A stretch of 7,274 nucleotides of DNA, from NCBI GenBank assembly GCA_049325575.1, contig JBMOLK010000226.1, positions 1 to 7,274 of the forward strand, given 5' to 3'. Numbering within the stretch: position 1 is the first letter of the stretch; each line of letters starts with the position of its first letter. Shown one piece after another: positions 4,922 through 7,274 of this stretch. The position numbers were made by a program, and so were the translations under genes. The DNA comes from JBMOLK01 sp049325575 (GTDB taxonomy: Bacteria; Bacillota; Clostridia; Acetivibrionales; Acetivibrionaceae). Under the pieces are notes generated by a model. It made no database searches, had not been told where the DNA came from, and worked only from the letters and a program-made list of their open reading frames with translations.

Positions 4922-6358
4922 ATGGATTTAAAAAAACGTTTAATTTTATCAAATGCTGCAATTATTGTTATTCCTCTAACGATAACTTTTGTGGCATCTT
5001 TTCTTTTTATCTTCATTTTTACAAGAATTATTGACGTAGATGTAAGCTATGGAAGTATAAAAAAGCTTACCCGGATACAGTATGAGTTTTTTAAAGCTGA
5101 TGGAAGCATACTTGTTAACACGCCTGAAAAGCTGATGGAAGAAGAGTTTCAACAATATATTGCATCTAGGCTTAAGAGTATTAATGCTGATATTATAGTA
5201 CTTAAAGGCCGGCAAAAGGTGTTTGCTACCAAAACCATAGGATTAATAGAGACAGAAAAGTGTCTTGAAAAGGGTGAGGGAGGATTCCTTAGCAATCTGG
5301 CCGAGATAAACGGCGACAGGTATATTGTAAGAGTTATACCGGTGAGTTTTAAAGATGGTGAAGAAGGTAATGTTATTTTGCTTGCTTTAGCCGGAAATGA
5401 ATGGCTTTCAACTGAAGGATTCCTGCTGTTTGTGTTAGTAGTGTTTGTCATATCATTTGTATTTACCAATATAGCATTGATACTAAACTTTTCAAAGAGT
5501 ATTCTAAAGCCTTTGGCAAAGCTTCAGGAGGCAGCCGGGAAAATAAGCGGAGGCAGCCTTGATTTTGAAGTAATCGAAGATGGCGATGCTCAAATAAGGG
5601 AGTTATGCAGGGTTTTTGAGCAGATGAGGCTAAAGCTTATGGAATCCATGTATACACAGGATAAGTATGATGATAGCAGAAAAATGCTCCTATCCAGCAT
5701 TTCACATGATTTAAAAACACCCATAACATCCATTAAGGGGTATGTGGAGGGGATTTTAGATGGAGTAGCAAATACTCCGGAAAAGGTTCACAAGTATCTT
5801 AGAACGGTGTACTCAAAATCAGTTCATATAGATAGGATGATAGACGATCTTCTTTTGTACTCCAAGCTTGATTTGAATCAGATTCCATTTGACCTGGAAA
5901 AGACTGATATAGTTAAATTTTTTGAGGACTGCATTTACGAAATTGAAGCAGAACTTGAGAAAGCAAATATAAAGATAGGGCTTCATAATGAGTTGCAAGA
6001 GTCAAGATATGTATTGATTGACAGGGATAGGGTAAGAAGAGTTGTTATTAATATAATTGACAACTCCAGGAAATACATGAATAAGGATCAGGGACAAATA
6101 GACATATTTCTAAGAGAGACAGGTTCGAGTATAATAGTGGAAATAAGGGATAATGGTGCCGGTATTGATGAGAAAGACCTGCCTTATATCTTTGACAGGT
6201 TCTACCGTGCAGACTCTGCAAGAGGAGTTATGAATGGAAGCGGTATAGGACTGGCAATTGCAAAGCAGATCATTGAGGGGCACGAAGGTAAAATTTGGGC
6301 AAGAAGTCGCAGGGATGAAGGAACAAGCGTGATGGTGTCAATCAAGAAGTATCAGTAA
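4922..6358 (+). CDS. sensor histidine kinase with extracytoplasmic sensing domain
   Basis: A 478-residue membrane kinase. The first membrane segment is about 10-36 and the second about 165-189, enclosing roughly 128 residues outside the cell, a size typical of a PAS-like sensor fold (inferred). A HAMP linker follows (about 190-242). The dimerisation domain carries SISHDLKTP with phospho-acceptor His262. The ATPase domain has the N-box NIIDN (377-381), G1 box DNGAGID (410-416), F-box around IFDRFYR (423-429) and G2 box GSGIGLA (439-445), so all catalytic motifs are intact. It differs from BceS-type kinases, which have almost no external domain. AAGGTGA (4911-4917) precedes the ATG and the permease ends 11 nt upstream. 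The response regulator gene follows after 41 nt; kinase-before-regulator is the less common order. Confidence 0.95.
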   Translation: MDLKKRLILSNAAIIVIPLTITFVASFLFIFIFTRIIDVDVSYGSIKKLTRIQYEFFKADGSILVNTPEKLMEEEFQQYIASRLKSINADIIVLKGRQKVFATKTIGLIETEKCLEKGEGGFLSNLAEINGDRYIVRVIPVSFKDGEEGNVILLALAGNEWLSTEGFLLFVLVVFVISFVFTNIALILNFSKSILKPLAKLQEAAGKISGGSLDFEVIEDGDAQIRELCRVFEQMRLKLMESMYTQDKYDDSRKMLLSSISHDLKTPITSIKGYVEGILDGVANTPEKVHKYLRTVYSKSVHIDRMIDDLLLYSKLDLNQIPFDLEKTDIVKFFEDCIYEIEAELEKANIKIGLHNELQESRYVLIDRDRVRRVVINIIDNSRKYMNKDQGQIDIFLRETGSSIIVEIRDNGAGIDEKDLPYIFDRFYRADSARGVMNGSGIGLAIAKQIIEGHEGKIWARSRRDEGTSVMVSIKKYQ

Positions 6359-6399
6359 AGAAGCTGAAAGATGTGAAATAGATTAGTAGGGGGCTGGCA

Positions 6400-7092
6400 A
6401 TGAAAAGAATTTTTATAGTTGAAGATGACGAGAGTATAGCTGAACTTTTAAGAGATTATCTTGAAATCAACGGTTTTTCCGTAAATATATGCAGTAACGG
6501 TGTAGATGGATTAAGAAGAATAAATGAAGGTGAGTATGATCTTCTAATACTTGATGTTATGCTGCCTGGAATGGACGGGTTTGAGATTCTAAGAAAAATT
6601 CGTGACGAAAGAGATATTCCTGTTCTTATTGTATCGGCTAAGAAAGAAGAGTTTGATAAAATACGCGGACTTAGACTTGGAGCGGACGACTATATAACAA
6701 AGCCCTTCAGCCCGGGTGAACTGGTAGCCAGGGTAAATGCCCATATCGCAAAATATGAAAGACTAAAAAGTAAGTTCGGAAATAGCACCGTTACAACTTT
6801 AACGATACGGGGACTGGAAATACAAAAAGACGCAAGACGAGTATTTGTAAACGGTAAGGAGATAAATATAGCACAAAAGGAGTTTGAACTTTTATTATTT
6901 CTGGCCCAAAATCCAAACAGGGTTTTTGGAAGGGATGAGCTTTTTGATAAGGTTTGGGGATTTGATTCACTGGGCGATGCTGCCACAGTCACAGTCCACA
7001 TAGGAAGGATACGGGAAAAAATAGAGGCTGACCCGTCCAATCCGCAGTACATTGAGACTGTATGGGGAGCGGGATACAGATTAAGGGGATAG
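6400..7092 (+). CDS. OmpR/PhoB-family response regulator
   Basis: A 230-residue transcription factor controlled by phosphorylation. The receiver domain (1-about 118) has the acidic pocket D9-D10, phospho-acceptor Asp52 in LILDVMLPGMDG, the switch Ser79 in VLIVSA, and the conserved Lys101 in ITKPF. The C-terminal winged helix (about 131-229) shows the usual pattern: NIAQKEFELLLFLAQNPNRVF, the RDEL-WG segment, the recognition helix VTVHIGRIREKIE, and the closing hairpin ETVWGAGYRLRG. AGGGGG (6388-6393) is a strong ribosome binding site 6 nt before the ATG. The kinase encoded 41 nt upstream is almost certainly its partner. The probable target is this operon, and possibly the secreted-protein gene, but I could not identify a direct-repeat binding site with confidence. 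No convincing terminator follows. Confidence 0.96.
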   Translation: MKRIFIVEDDESIAELLRDYLEINGFSVNICSNGVDGLRRINEGEYDLLILDVMLPGMDGFEILRKIRDERDIPVLIVSAKKEEFDKIRGLRLGADDYITKPFSPGELVARVNAHIAKYERLKSKFGNSTVTTLTIRGLEIQKDARRVFVNGKEINIAQKEFELLLFLAQNPNRVFGRDELFDKVWGFDSLGDAATVTVHIGRIREKIEADPSNPQYIETVWGAGYRLRG

Positions 7093-7182
7093 ATCAAACC
7101 AGAATGTATATTCTGATATATCATAAAACTTTACTTCGCTGTCAATGCCGCCGTTTGTCAAGACAGTTGTCGTGTAACTTTT
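7081..7182 (-). pseudogene. possible minus-strand coding remnant (C-terminal fragment)
   Basis: Read on the minus strand, 33 codons are open between an in-frame TGA (7183-7185) and a TAA (7081-7083) lying inside the response regulator gene. The translation (YTTTVLTNGGIDSEVKFYDI, then SEYTFWFD) has a protein-like composition, but there is no start codon with a ribosome binding site and all upstream frames are closed nearby. It could be the decayed end of a gene, or chance. I do not recognise a family. Confidence 0.15.
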
Positions 7183-7274
7183 TCACATACGAGTTGAATG
7201 ATTTATATTCCAATTTAAATAATCAGACCTCTAATTAAACGAAATAATCATTTCGGTTGCCAAGAACTTGAGTC
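7093..7274. other. noncoding tail of the window, small hairpins only
   Basis: No confident gene. CAGAAT (7100-7105) pairs with ATTCTG (7110-7115) just after the response regulator stop, but no T-tract follows, so it is a poor terminator. CGAAAT (7240-7245) pairs with ATTTCG (7250-7255); read on the minus strand it is followed by TTTAATT and could weakly end a minus-strand gene outside the window. A 33-codon open stretch on the minus strand is reported separately. Confidence 0.5.

Noticed and set aside
6690..7124. 144-codon minus-strand frame over the response regulator
   Set aside because: It is the antisense of intact receiver and winged-helix domains; it has no ribosome binding site and matches no family.
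1..7274. CRISPR array, insertion sequence or prophage
   Set aside because: No regularly spaced repeats, transposase, integrase or phage structural genes are visible. The mention of phage in the FxsA name is historical and not evidence of a prophage here.

Overview
The window looks like a chromosomal segment from a low-GC Gram-positive anaerobe of the Clostridia type. This rests on the AT-rich intergenic DNA, strong AGGAGG-type ribosome binding sites, some non-ATG starts, the rRNA sequence and the gene families present. The genus is not resolved from the sequence alone. All confident genes are on the + strand.

Left part (1-373): the end of an rRNA operon. The last ~44 bases of 23S rRNA are followed by a spacer of about 170 nt with nested and alternative inverted repeats, a complete 5S rRNA, and a rho-independent terminator.

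Middle part (374-1870): a promoter drives a leader that contains a very long imperfect hairpin (430-536) and a possible 28-residue leader peptide. Next come an FxsA-family membrane protein, then a type II thioesterase of the kind that edits nonribosomal peptide and polyketide synthetases. The thioesterase has its own promoter and a clear terminator. No synthetase is present in the window.

Secreted-protein unit (1871-3365): a tandem hexamer repeat, a possible promoter and a perfect 16-bp palindrome of LacI-family operator style precede a gene for a ~421-residue exported protein that I do not recognise. It ends at a long, nearly perfect hairpin.

Right part (3446-7092): a compact four-gene operon encoding an ABC ATPase, a six-helix ABC-2 permease, a sensor histidine kinase with an extracytoplasmic domain of ~130 residues, and an OmpR-family response regulator. 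The ATPase and permease overlap by 14 nt and the other gaps are 11 and 41 nt. The likely circuit is that the kinase senses an outside signal, phosphorylates the regulator, and the regulator controls the transporter and perhaps the neighbouring secreted protein. The transporter substrate cannot be read from the sequence. The last 182 nt hold no confident gene, only small hairpins and a possible minus-strand coding remnant.

The least explained parts are the hairpin/leader-peptide region before fxsA and the secreted protein with its palindromic operator beside a transporter/two-component module.
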